This document shows positions 8,466 through 15,855 of a stretch of DNA of 64,000 nucleotides, in pieces. Each line of letters begins with the position of its first letter. The first letter of the stretch is position 1. The DNA is from Flaviflagellibacter rhizophilus (GTDB lineage Bacteria > Pseudomonadota > Alphaproteobacteria > Rhizobiales > Methylopilaceae), in the NCBI RefSeq assembly GCF_033898525.1, contig NZ_JAXAFJ010000007.1, forward strand, positions 1 through 64,000, written 5' to 3'. The notes under the pieces were generated by a model that was not told the origin of the DNA, ran no database searches, and was given only the letters and a program-made list of their open reading frames with translations. The translations under genes were made by a program, and so were the position numbers.

Positions 8466-8758
8466 AGGGTTGCAGCCGATGTTCAGGCCTCGACGTGGAT
8501 CGAGTGCGCGTAAAGCGGGCAGCGGCGAGTTAAATCTTGGCCGAAGGGCTCGCGACTTGCTGCCAGTCCCCGCGGAACCGCTGCCTGTAGGTTCTGTATC
8601 TAGGACGAGGTTGCGCCTGCTACAGCCATAGAGCCGGCCAGGCTCGACCTCTTTGCGGCATCCAAAGTCGCGGATCCGAATAAGCGATCGTCGATCGCGG
8701 TTGTATGGCGACGACCCTTATACGAAAAGACGGGTAGCCTAACGCTGCGAGGAGCCGA
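8466..8758. other. Non-coding gap between the convergent island genes
   Basis: 293 bases hold no credible gene and no clear hairpin terminator. Read on the minus strand, the frame of the NTPase gene stays open for about 54 codons past its TAG before the next stop. That would fit a formerly longer C-terminus, though the translated stretch has no family likeness I can name. Confidence 0.4.
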
Positions 8759-11059
8759 CTACCCCGTTTCGAACTCCACTCTACGCTTTCGGTCGCGCTT
8801 AGCTACCTGCTGTTCCTGCTTGATTATCCAAGAAGGTTTCTTCGGGCTTTCTAGTTGGCGGAGAAAATCCTCCAGTACCTTATCGCCGCGGCGGAATGCT
8901 TCTGATGCGGCGCGTATATCCGGGTCCAGCCCGTCGGGCCGCCAGCCGCGCCTCACCAGTTCCATCCACTCTTGGCGGAACTCCAGGTTCCTGGTGTCAC
9001 CCTGCGCCAAGCGACCAAGAGCGTAGGCAATGTCACCCGGTTGGGCGGAAAGTCCGACTAACCGGAGTTTCAGATAATATGCTGTCGTCAACAGCGTTTG
9101 GGTGCCGCGGTTGCCGTCCATTACATGAGCGTGAATGGCACGCCGCAACGGATCGTGTTTGGCCAGCCGATCCGCGAGGGTCTGCCTGACGTCGTTATCA
9201 TAGCTGTGCGCATGCTCTATAACCCCCAGCCAGCGCCATACTACCGGTGCCTGAGCAGCGCAGACGCCGCCGTCGTCGATGGCGAGAGTCAGTAGTTGGG
9301 CAACGATGTCAGCAACGTGGCTGCGGCTTCGCCAATCATCCTCGCGTAGCAGCTCCGCGTAATCAACGATGAGGTCGATCAATCCTGAGCGGCGCGATGA
9401 TGGAATCGCGTCCACCAAGCGACGATACCGCCGCACAGTTTGAACTTGTCGTTTCGTCCGGCGTGGCAGAGTACAACTTGTCACCCCCATCTCTGCAAAC
9501 AAGGTCGCGACAATCACCTCATCGGACACATCGGCATCGATGTGTTGTATCAGTTGGCGCGCTAACCGTGGCGCATCGCTGCCCGCTTGATTGGTCAGGA
9601 TCGCGATAGTGGATCGCCACCATTTTCGCTCGCGGTGCGGTAACAAAGCTTTGGCTGCATCCTCCCGCTCCCGGTAGCAGCGTTCCTGCGACAAGACAAC
9701 TGACTCAAGCGTATCCGCGAGGTCGGCGGCGAGCGGCGTTCCTTTTAGCCCCTCGATGAGCAGTGAGCGGAGATGAACGCTGCTGCCTGCTGTGTCGATG
9801 ATCCCTTGGATTTTCGCCTTGAGCGTCGGAATCATCAGCCCGGCAGCAGTCTTGCTGTCCCAGTCGGCCGAACGGAAGTAGGGATCATCTTCTGCGAGGA
9901 CGCAGAGCGCCTCGAACAGGCAATCTGCGAGTTGCGGAGTGAGAGCAGCCGGCTCTCCGTAGCGCAGAATGCCATAGGGATCTGCAGAGATAACCCGCCT
10001 CGACATAGACGGGCTGTGATAAGCGAGCCAGGCATGTAGCCCGCGAAGGCTGGCGGGCACACCGCCGCTACCGTGCAATTGGGCGAGCACCCGCCGCTGC
10101 ACCCGCGGTGAAGGTGCCTGCCGAGAGAGCCAGCGCGAGCCGAGAAATTCGGCAACCACGCGGTGGATTGGCCTCGCGCGCGACGGGCCGGCGCTGTGGA
10201 ACAGCTTCGAGGAGAACATTGAGCGGACGGCCTGTGCCTGAGGCAGTTTCTCCAGGTCGACGAGCCGAAGATCGCTTTGTTGGACGTGGGCCGCGCCAGC
10301 CGTGCTGGCCGCTTCGGCGCCGGCGAACAACAGGCTTGCCGAGATTGCCCCAGCGGCGTCGAGTGCCTCATCCTCGGCGAGTTGCGCCAGACCGTAGTCC
10401 TGCCGGTCCGCGTCGTGCTCTGGCCAAACTAACGCGCAGACACGCTCAAACAAGGCGGCTCGGGTCGCTGGCAAGTTCGTGTCGCTCTCGGCTACCCGTC
10501 CCATCAGACCGAGCGTCAACGGATTGCGACAGAGCTCATCAAGATTATGCGCCGCTAGGTGGTCGAGTACATGCTCTGCGTCCGCAGTTGGATGTTGGGC
10601 GACGAGGTAGGCCCGGGCCTCGGCAAAGTCGAAGGGCTGGAGTGTGAGGATCTTGGGATCGGCGCCATATAGCTGGCGCAGGTTCGTCACGCTGCGTGCC
10701 TGCCACTCGCGTGAGCGGCAAGAGAGGATGAAAGAAGGCGCTCCGGCCGCTTCGAGCTGCGCGAGGATCGCGTCTATTGCGTCACCTTCACCCCGTGACA
10801 TCGCCTCATCCAGGCCGTCGATCAGCAGGGGGTTACCGGGCGGTATCAGCCGTTCGGGGTTCTTGGCGTTCAAGAACCGGATCGCGGTGACTGCTTCGAC
10901 ACCAGGCCGCCGCGCTAACTCCCGCATCAACCCACTCTTCCCCATGCCAGGCTCGCCGAGGAGAATTTTGTTGCCGGCTAGTTTAAGAAGGTCGGCCTCG
11001 TTGACGCGATCATCGAGAACTGAAGCATCGCTTATCGAGAGCTGGCGAGGAAAATAAAT
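8759..11059 (-). CDS. NACHT/STAND-type NTPase lacking a standard start codon
   Basis: A P-loop NTPase of about 766 residues. The Walker A is GEPGMGKS, with its MGKS at bases 10934-10945; Walker B is LLIDGLDEA; a sensor strand FILSCRSREW and the later CRNPLTLGL segment complete a NACHT-like module. A long helical region follows, as in bacterial NLR-like (bNACHT) defence proteins. The first ATG in frame falls inside Walker A, so that start would destroy the nucleotide site. Coding similarity continues upstream (AIYFPRQLSIS) to a TAA at 11078-11080, with no ATG, GTG or TTG. I place the 5' end at ATT 11057-11059, which has AAGGA at suitable distance. The alternative is a start-loss pseudogene. 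The C-terminus may also be cut short. Confidence 0.7.
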   Translation of the reverse strand: MYFPRQLSISDASVLDDRVNEADLLKLAGNKILLGEPGMGKSGLMRELARRPGVEAVTAIRFLNAKNPERLIPPGNPLLIDGLDEAMSRGEGDAIDAILAQLEAAGAPSFILSCRSREWQARSVTNLRQLYGADPKILTLQPFDFAEARAYLVAQHPTADAEHVLDHLAAHNLDELCRNPLTLGLMGRVAESDTNLPATRAALFERVCALVWPEHDADRQDYGLAQLAEDEALDAAGAISASLLFAGAEAASTAGAAHVQQSDLRLVDLEKLPQAQAVRSMFSSKLFHSAGPSRARPIHRVVAEFLGSRWLSRQAPSPRVQRRVLAQLHGSGGVPASLRGLHAWLAYHSPSMSRRVISADPYGILRYGEPAALTPQLADCLFEALCVLAEDDPYFRSADWDSKTAAGLMIPTLKAKIQGIIDTAGSSVHLRSLLIEGLKGTPLAADLADTLESVVLSQERCYREREDAAKALLPHRERKWWRSTIAILTNQAGSDAPRLARQLIQHIDADVSDEVIVATLFAEMGVTSCTLPRRTKRQVQTVRRYRRLVDAIPSSRRSGLIDLIVDYAELLREDDWRSRSHVADIVAQLLTLAIDDGGVCAAQAPVVWRWLGVIEHAHSYDNDVRQTLADRLAKHDPLRRAIHAHVMDGNRGTQTLLTTAYYLKLRLVGLSAQPGDIAYALGRLAQGDTRNLEFRQEWMELVRRGWRPDGLDPDIRAASEAFRRGDKVLEDFLRQLESPKKPSWIIKQEQQVAKRDRKRRVEFETG

Positions 11060-11614
11060 CGCGCGGTTCCTTGCGGGTTACTGTCGCTCGCCTCTCCTTG
11101 GTTTCGGATCAGTTCACCCGCGTGCACCGCACGGGGCTACGGCAGCCGAGGCAACGTCTTGTTCGTCGGTAAAGAGGCTAGCACGACATTGAACTGCGGA
11201 GCACCTAGCAGACACCGCAATTCCTGCGTTGCGAAGGTTGGGGTCGTGGGTTCGAATCCCATCGCTCGCTCCAGGTCGAAGACGCAAAAAGCTGCGGGAA
11301 ACCGCGGCTTTTGTCGTTTCTGGGGTGCTATCGAGATCGACCGTGAATGGGGGCGGGAGGCGTGGGTTATTCCCTGCTTCGCGTCAGTCGTCCTGTTGTG
11401 TCTTCGCGTCCAATTTGCGGCGCCGATGCTGGCCCACGTGGACGTGCTTTGCCTGGGCACGCTGCGCCCTGAGAGTTCTCAGGAAGTCTCGCCACGACCC
11501 ATCAGACTGTCGCAGACCAATTAGGCGGCGCCCTGCTGCTCCTTGCGGCAGCGATAGCCCGTTCGGCAGCCCTTCTTCGGGAGACTCCGAAGGCGCGCAG
11601 CGCCAGCGGCGGAG
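11060..11614. other. Gene-poor stretch spanning the right island boundary
   Basis: It contains the NTPase upstream region, the right direct repeat (11229-11321) and about 290 bases up to the sigma-54 promoter. Short frames exist, for example on the minus strand 11384-11647, but their translations are arginine-rich with no recognisable domain, and one merely reads through the tRNA copy. No integrase remnant was found. Confidence 0.45.
11229..11321 (+). repeat. Right direct repeat (att site), tRNA-Gly 3' half copy
   Basis: A copy of 6444-6536 covering the anticodon-to-3' end of tRNA-Gly and its terminator. It lacks the 5' half of the tRNA, so it cannot encode a functional tRNA. It marks the distal end of the island. 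Confidence 0.9.
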
Positions 11615-11631
11615 TGGCACGCTCATTGCAT
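11615..11631 (+). promoter_or_regulatory. Sigma-54 (RpoN) promoter of the ABC transporter operon
   Basis: TGGCACGCTCATTGCAT matches the RpoN consensus TGGCACG-N4-TTGCW, with GG at 11616-11617 and GC at 11628-11629, exactly ten bases apart. Transcription would start near 11641, leaving a leader of about 19 bases before the GTG start at 11660. It implies activation by an enhancer-binding protein such as NtrC; no enhancer site could be assigned confidently. Confidence 0.75.
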
Positions 11632-11647
11632 TCAAGATTGTATGCAA
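11626..11647. promoter_or_regulatory. Inverted repeat over the transporter promoter/leader
   Basis: TTGCAT (11626-11631) and ATGCAA (11642-11647) form a 6-bp inverted repeat with a 10-base spacer, covering the -12 element and the predicted start of transcription. The right half, ATTGTATGCAA, resembles the ATTGTATACAAT type of site bound by FCD-class GntR regulators, and one such regulator is encoded at 14655-15311. Confidence 0.45.
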
Positions 11648-11659
11648 CGGAGGGGTGCC

Positions 11660-12424
11660 GTGTCTCAGTCACTGATCGAGGGCAACAGGCTAAGCAAGGT
11701 TTATGCGACCGCAACGGGGCCTCTCGTTGCTCTCGACAACGTCTCCTTCGGCATCGAGGAAGGTGAGTTCATATCCCTGGTAGGACCCTCGGGTTGCGGC
11801 AAGTCTACCTTGCTCTCGATCCTGGGCGGGCTTGAAGAGAAGTCTGACGGCACGCTCGTTCTCGCCGGCAAACACCATGACGCGCCGCGGCCGGATCTCG
11901 GAATGATGTTCCAGACATCAGTGCTGTTTTCCTGGCGAACCATCCGGGAGAACGTCAAGCTCCCCGGCATCATCTTGGGGTTGGACCGTAAGCAGCAGGC
12001 TGAACGTTGCGACGAGCTCCTCGACATGGTGGGGCTGAACGGTTTCGGAGATCGGTACCCGGACGAACTCTCGGGCGGCATGCGCCAGCGCGTCGCTCTG
12101 GCTCGGCTGCTGGCCCACGACCCGCGCGTGCTGTTGATGGATGAGCCCTTCGGCGCGCTCGATGAATTCACGCGCGAGACGATGAACAACGAACTCCTGC
12201 GCATCTGGGAGAAGACCGGAAAGACGGTTGTGTTCGTCACGCACAATGTCGGCGAGGCGGTCTTCCTGTCCGACCGCATCTTCGTGATGACGCCGCGGCC
12301 GGGGCGTCTGGAAGGGATCATCGACGTCGATCTGCCTCGCCCCCGCAAGGCGGAGATCATGCGCGATCCGCGTTTCAGCGAACTCGTCTTCGATATCCGC
12401 CGCATGCTCGGCGTCGATCACTGA
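11660..12424 (+). CDS. ABC transporter ATP-binding protein, NitT/TauT type
   Basis: The cytoplasmic ATPase subunit (254 residues) of an importer in the nitrate/taurine/sulfonate family. It has Walker A GPSGCGKST, Q-loop MFQTSVLFSW, signature LSGGMRQR, Walker B VLLMDEPFGALD and H-loop FVTHNVGEAVFLSD. GTG at 11660 follows GGAGG by six bases; an ATG at 11642 in the same frame lies inside the inverted repeat and before that ribosome site, so I reject it. It is the first gene of an operon with permease and binding protein, transcribed from the sigma-54 promoter just upstream. The operon starts with the ATPase and ends with the binding protein, the reverse of the second importer in this window. Confidence 0.93.
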   Translation: MSQSLIEGNRLSKVYATATGPLVALDNVSFGIEEGEFISLVGPSGCGKSTLLSILGGLEEKSDGTLVLAGKHHDAPRPDLGMMFQTSVLFSWRTIRENVKLPGIILGLDRKQQAERCDELLDMVGLNGFGDRYPDELSGGMRQRVALARLLAHDPRVLLMDEPFGALDEFTRETMNNELLRIWEKTGKTVVFVTHNVGEAVFLSDRIFVMTPRPGRLEGIIDVDLPRPRKAEIMRDPRFSELVFDIRRMLGVDH

Positions 12425-12447
12425 TCCCGGCGAACGGAGAGCCCGAT

Positions 12448-13305
12448 ATGACAATGCAGGCCACCGCCGACATGATCGAGCCGACAAGCGTCAACACGCA
12501 TGCCGAGCGCATCGATCGCTTCATTGCTGAGGAACGGCGCCGGGGTAGACGACGCAATATCCGCAACCGTCTTCTTGCAGCGGGATTCGGGATCCTTGTT
12601 CTCGCAATCTGGCATTTCGCCACGACTTTGGGCTTCGTCCATGCCCTGATCATTCCCTCGCCAGCCGACACGTTCTGGGCCACGCTTCGTGTGGGAGGCG
12701 CCGATTATTTCTGGCCCAATGTGTGGGTCACCCTGCAGGAGATTTTCTGGGGCTTTGCGATTGGGCTCGCGAGCGGGGTCATCCTCGGCGTCGGCGTTGC
12801 GATGTTCGATGTGGTGCGCGCAACGATCTACCCCTATCTCGTTGCCCTGCAGGCGCCGCCGAAGATCGTGCTCGCGCCCATCTTCATCACCTGGTTCGGC
12901 TTCGATCAGGCATCGAAGATCGCCATCGCCGTGGTGATGAGCTTCTTCCCGATGTTCCTCAACACGCTGACCGGGTTGTCGTCCGTCGATCCGAATGCCG
13001 TGAAGCTGATGCGCTCTCTCACGGCGGGACGGTGGAAGACGTTCCGCTACCTGCTGCTGCCGAACGCGCTGCCGATCATGATGGCGGGCGTGAAGCTGTG
13101 CTGGACCCTTGCAGTGCTCGGCGTGATCGTGGGCGAGTTCGTGGGCGCCTCGGCCGGCATCGGCTACCTGATCTACGCCATGAACTTCCAGCTCGATATC
13201 GCGGGCGTGTTCTCGCTCATCATCCTGCTCTCGCTGTTCACCCTCATCGTCTACCAGCTGATCGAGTGGCTCGAGAGCCGCATCATCTTCTGGAAACAGC
13301 TCTGA
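12448..13305 (+). CDS. ABC transporter permease, NitT/TauT type
   Basis: A 285-residue inner-membrane permease with a charged cytoplasmic N-terminus (to about residue 45), then roughly six hydrophobic segments. The cytoplasmic coupling region has the EAA-like pattern around LMRSLTAGRWKTFRYLLLPNALP, followed by MMAGVKLCWTLAVLGVIVGEFVGA, both typical of the SsuC/TauC family. ATG 12448 follows GGAGA by eight bases, 23 bases after the ATPase gene. It pairs with the ATPase upstream and the periplasmic binding protein downstream. Confidence 0.92.
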   Translation: MTMQATADMIEPTSVNTHAERIDRFIAEERRRGRRRNIRNRLLAAGFGILVLAIWHFATTLGFVHALIIPSPADTFWATLRVGGADYFWPNVWVTLQEIFWGFAIGLASGVILGVGVAMFDVVRATIYPYLVALQAPPKIVLAPIFITWFGFDQASKIAIAVVMSFFPMFLNTLTGLSSVDPNAVKLMRSLTAGRWKTFRYLLLPNALPIMMAGVKLCWTLAVLGVIVGEFVGASAGIGYLIYAMNFQLDIAGVFSLIILLSLFTLIVYQLIEWLESRIIFWKQL

Positions 13306-13364
13306 CACGCCCTCCGGCCGACGGGCTGTCGGCCGGCCCTACTTTCCACGAGAGGACCGGAAAC

Positions 13365-14417
13365 ATGCAAAACGCGGGTTGTTTGAAGAAGGGCGCCGCC
13401 GTCCTGGCCGTGTCCATGGCCATGATGTTCGGTGCGAGCGCCGAGGATCTGGTCAAGTTCAATGGCGTGACCGCGCAGGGGGGGCCGACGGCGCAGGTGT
13501 TCCCGATTTTCATCGCGATCGAGAAGGGCTTCTACAAGGAGGAAGGGCTCGACGTCACCCTGAACTATTCCAAGGGCTCGTCGGACGCCGCACGCCAGCT
13601 CGCGGCAGGCAATGTGGAATGGGGCATCTTCTCCTCAGCCGCCACGATGCAGACGGTCCAGCGTGGGTTTCCGCTCAAGGCCATCATGCAGGTCTATTAT
13701 CCCGACACCTTCGATGTCGTCGTTCCCGACAGCAGCGACATCAAGACCATGGCCGACATGAAGGGCAAGGTGCTCGGACTGTCCGATCTCGCAGGCGGCG
13801 AAGTGCCGATGGCTCGTGCTTCGGTGCTGGAGGCAGGCCTGAAGCCGGCCGATGTCCGCATGGTCGTTGCCGGCGAGGGTGACCCGACGACGGTCCGTTC
13901 GCTCAACGAGAAGCGCATCCAGGCTTATGCCGGCGCCAAGCGCGATCTGCTCCTGCTGCCCGCGCAAGGCATTCCCACCCGTTCCATCACCCCCGAGGTC
14001 ATTGCAGCCTTCCCGGGCGATGCGCTGTCGGTGCGGGCCGAGACGTTCAAGAAGGACCCGGACCTGCTGGTCAAGTTCATCCGCGCCACGCTCAAGGGCC
14101 GGGCCTGGGGCATGGCCAACGCAGATGCCGCGTTCCAGCTGCTCAAGACCAAGTATGCGGCAGCCTCGCTCGGCAACAACCCCGTTGCTCCCCAATACTG
14201 GCAGCTGGTGCAGACCTATTACACCGCGCCGCCGAGCGTCCAGAAACACGGCACCTTCATCCCGGCGGCCTGGAACACCTACATGGAATACCTGCAGCTT
14301 GGCGAAGGCGAGCAGCAGGCACTGGCGGGGCCGGTCAAGCTTGACGAGGTCCTGACCGACGAGATCGTCCTGAAGGCCTGGGACGGCCTCGACATCAAGG
14401 CGGCTGAAGCGCCGTGA
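13365..14417 (+). CDS. ABC transporter substrate-binding protein, NMT1/SsuA-like
   Basis: A periplasmic solute receptor of 350 residues. ATG 13365 begins a signal peptide (MQNAGCLKKG, hydrophobic core AAVLAVSMAMMFGASA, likely cleavage after ASA). The mature part has the family pattern VFPIFIAIEKGFYKEEGLDV, then a ligand-site region SSDAARQLAAGNVEWGIFSS. The frame runs open much further upstream, but only because it overlaps the permease in another frame. The substrate cannot be read from sequence. The sigma-54 promoter and neighbouring allophanate-hydrolase fragment favour a nitrogen source such as an amide, urea derivative or pyrimidine-like compound; this is inference. Confidence 0.92.
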   Translation: MQNAGCLKKGAAVLAVSMAMMFGASAEDLVKFNGVTAQGGPTAQVFPIFIAIEKGFYKEEGLDVTLNYSKGSSDAARQLAAGNVEWGIFSSAATMQTVQRGFPLKAIMQVYYPDTFDVVVPDSSDIKTMADMKGKVLGLSDLAGGEVPMARASVLEAGLKPADVRMVVAGEGDPTTVRSLNEKRIQAYAGAKRDLLLLPAQGIPTRSITPEVIAAFPGDALSVRAETFKKDPDLLVKFIRATLKGRAWGMANADAAFQLLKTKYAAASLGNNPVAPQYWQLVQTYYTAPPSVQKHGTFIPAAWNTYMEYLQLGEGEQQALAGPVKLDEVLTDEIVLKAWDGLDIKAAEAP

Positions 14418-14425
14418 TTTAGGGA

Positions 14426-14448
14426 AGGCGGGGTTCATAGCCCCGCCT
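14426..14448 (+). terminator. Hairpin after the transporter operon
   Basis: AGGCGGGG / CCCCGCCT forms an 8-bp stem with a 7-base loop eight bases after the binding-protein stop. There is no T run, so it may be a 3'-end stabiliser rather than an intrinsic terminator. Confidence 0.45.
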
Positions 14449-14460
14449 CCCGCCTGACGG

Positions 14461-14628
14461 ATGACAGCCGCCGCTGGAGCACACTTGCAAACGCATCACA
14501 TCGATCTGGTTGTGGTTGGTGCCCATCCTTCGGGCCTGCCGCTGAACGGCGAGCTTCAGAGTTTGGGCGCAGAACTGGTGCGCGCGAACCTCACCGCACC
14601 CGTTTACCGTCGCCACGAACCCGTCTAA
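14461..14628 (+). pseudogene. Fragment of allophanate hydrolase C-terminal domain
   Basis: A 55-codon frame whose centre, IDLVVVGAHPSGLPLNGEL, resembles the start of the C-terminal domain of allophanate hydrolase (AtzF/urea amidolyase type), where the usual pattern is VAVVGAHLSGMPLN-EL followed by GAR-VR-TRTAP-YRL. The match continues to RANLTAPVYRR and then stops. A complete domain is well over 100 residues and follows an amidase domain of several hundred, both absent here. I read it as a decayed remnant; a very small intact gene is possible. Its position between a sigma-54-driven transporter and a GntR regulator suggests the locus once handled allophanate, urea or biuret nitrogen. Confidence 0.55.
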
Positions 14629-14654
14629 GCGCCCGGCAAAGTTGATCGTCTCTC

Positions 14655-15311
14655 ATGACCGCTAAACCGAAGCAGACCGCGACCGATCGTGTTCGCACGA
14701 CGCTTGCAGACGAGATCGTCCGGGGGATCATAGGACCCGGATCGGTTCTCGACGAGGCTTCGCTTGCGGAGCGGTTCTCGGTTTCAAGAACGCCCGTTCG
14801 GGAGGCGATCCGGCAGTTGGAAGCAATTGGCTTCGCAGCGGCGAAGCCCCATTGCAGCGCTGTCGTGCCACGCTTCACGCCGGACAAGCTCACCGAGATG
14901 TTCGTGGTCATGGCAGAGATGGAGGCTCTGTGCGCATCCTACGCAGCACAGCAATCAGTCCCCATCTGGCGCGACAAGCTGCAAATCGTGCACGATGACT
15001 GCTGCGAGGCGGCCCGGGGCGGCGACATCGACGTCTACTATGCCGCCAATATCCGCTTCCATGAAACCATCTACGAAATCAGCGGCAACGGATTCCTGGC
15101 CGAAGTGACGAGGAACGTGCGCCACCGGCTGGCGCCATTCCGGAAGGCGCAATTCCGCTCTTTCGGGCGCCTCGCACTGTCTGTCGAGGAGCATGAAAAG
15201 GTGGTCATCGCCATCCTGGGCAACGATCCCAGCAGTGCTGCGACAACAATGCGGGACCATATGCTCGAAGTTCGCCATTCGGTGGGAGATGTGTCTCCCA
15301 GCCTGGCGTGA
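14655..15311 (+). CDS. GntR family regulator, FCD subfamily
   Basis: A transcription factor of 218 residues. An N-terminal winged helix-turn-helix (about residues 10-75) contains DEASLAERFSVSRTPVREAIRQLEA, the GntR recognition region; an all-helical FCD ligand domain follows with the metal/ligand histidines in IRFHETIYEISGN and in the EEHEKVVIAI helix. Such regulators usually bind an organic acid or amino-acid-like effector and control the adjacent catabolic or uptake genes. Here the candidate target is the transporter operon 3 kb upstream, whose leader carries an inverted repeat of the right general type. It lies just downstream of the allophanate-hydrolase fragment on the same strand. Confidence 0.9.
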   Translation: MTAKPKQTATDRVRTTLADEIVRGIIGPGSVLDEASLAERFSVSRTPVREAIRQLEAIGFAAAKPHCSAVVPRFTPDKLTEMFVVMAEMEALCASYAAQQSVPIWRDKLQIVHDDCCEAARGGDIDVYYAANIRFHETIYEISGNGFLAEVTRNVRHRLAPFRKAQFRSFGRLALSVEEHEKVVIAILGNDPSSAATTMRDHMLEVRHSVGDVSPSLA

Positions 15312-15349
15312 GCGGTCGGCAGGGCTGCTGAGACGTACAGGGTCGCCAA

Positions 15350-15523
15350 GTGCGGATCGTCAGCAAGACCAAAAAAGTTGAGGGGATCGGTCCTTCCTGC
15401 GCACCGGTGGCATTCACGGTCCGCGGCGAGACCTGGGACGAGCTCCGGACGGATCTGCTACAATGGCGTGATGTTTCCTGCGGCCGGGAGTTTCTGTGCC
15501 CCCTCTATCGCCAGACGCTATGA
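15350..15523 (+). CDS. Small unknown protein, coupled to the next gene
   Basis: A 57-codon frame with GTG start and composition of a real protein: VRIVSKTKKVEGIGPS, then FTVRGETWDELRTDLLQW and a Cys-containing end (VSCGREFLCPLYRQTL). It contains three cysteines. I do not recognise the family. Its TGA overlaps the ATG of the following small gene (ATGA, 15520-15523), an arrangement that argues both are translated. It lies 38 bases after the GntR gene on the same strand. Confidence 0.5.
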   Translation: MRIVSKTKKVEGIGPSCAPVAFTVRGETWDELRTDLLQWRDVSCGREFLCPLYRQTL

Positions 15524-15726
15524 GATTGCTGCAGCGCTTTGTCTCCATGGGCAAAGTTCGCGCGGGCGATGCAGTGAAGGGGGCATCCTACATCTCGCTC
15601 TATCCGAACGTGAACGCAGCTCTGATCGCTGCTCAAGAACTCAGCGACGCGGGGCTCGCGACCATCTCGCAGAACGGCTCGATCAAGCTCACAGCCGAAG
15701 GAGCGAGTGCAGCCAAGGAGCTCTAG
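15520..15726 (+). CDS. Small unknown protein, possible winged-helix fold
   Basis: A 68-residue product starting at the ATG that overlaps the previous stop codon. A GTG eight codons upstream is a weaker alternative. The pattern of an N-terminal helix (MRLLQRFVSMGKVRAGDAV), a central helix ALIAAQELSDAGLATI and a short NGSIKLTAEGASAAKEL hairpin plus tail resembles a small winged helix with a beta wing, but there is no family match I can name. It may form a two-gene unit with 15350-15523, for example a regulator pair or toxin-antitoxin-like module; this is speculation from size and overlap. Confidence 0.55.
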   Translation: MRLLQRFVSMGKVRAGDAVKGASYISLYPNVNAALIAAQELSDAGLATISQNGSIKLTAEGASAAKEL

Positions 15727-15855
15727 TGCATGAGGGCTGCCCCGGGAGCGCTCCTGGTGAGACTCGACCCTTGGCGCTCCGCGCCTGCACCCCTGCTCGG
15801 CCCGGCCGTGCTAAAAGCAACGTGAAGTGGCGGTTCAGTGGCACGAAGGATGGCA

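Larger units (their letters stand above)
6444..11321. mobile_element. tRNA-Gly-associated genomic island without integrase
   Basis: A segment of 4785 bp (repeat to repeat) is framed by the tRNA-Gly 3' half and a 93-bp direct copy. The content differs from the flanks: two large convergent genes of defence-like character, longer non-coding gaps, and visibly less GC-biased codon use than the neighbouring metabolic genes (judged by eye). No integrase, transposase or excisionase is recognisable, so it is either a non-autonomous element or a remnant whose mobilisation genes were deleted. Repeats at 96 percent identity suggest insertion was not very ancient, or that the repeats are still under constraint. 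Confidence 0.8.

Noticed and set aside
6783..11059. Assignment of the island genes to a named Avs or CRISPR-related system
   Set aside because: The NTPase is much shorter than Avs proteins and lacks a recognisable N-terminal effector, and no CRISPR repeats or cas genes are in the window.
11137..11460. 107-codon minus-strand frame containing an ERAMGFEPTTPT-like peptide
   Set aside because: This peptide is the familiar translation of a tRNA 3' half read in reverse; it reflects the tRNA copy, not a protein.
11384..11647. 87-codon Arg-rich minus-strand frame beside the island's right end
   Set aside because: It spans the sigma-54 promoter and shows no domain. Considered as a transposase remnant but not supported.
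12723..13364. Upstream extension of the binding-protein frame
   Set aside because: It lies within the permease gene in another frame. A typical signal peptide starts at 13365.
14655..15311. GntR gene as part of a second genomic island
   Set aside because: No repeats, tRNA or compositional break were seen around 11.6-15.7 kb. The region reads as ordinary accessory metabolism.
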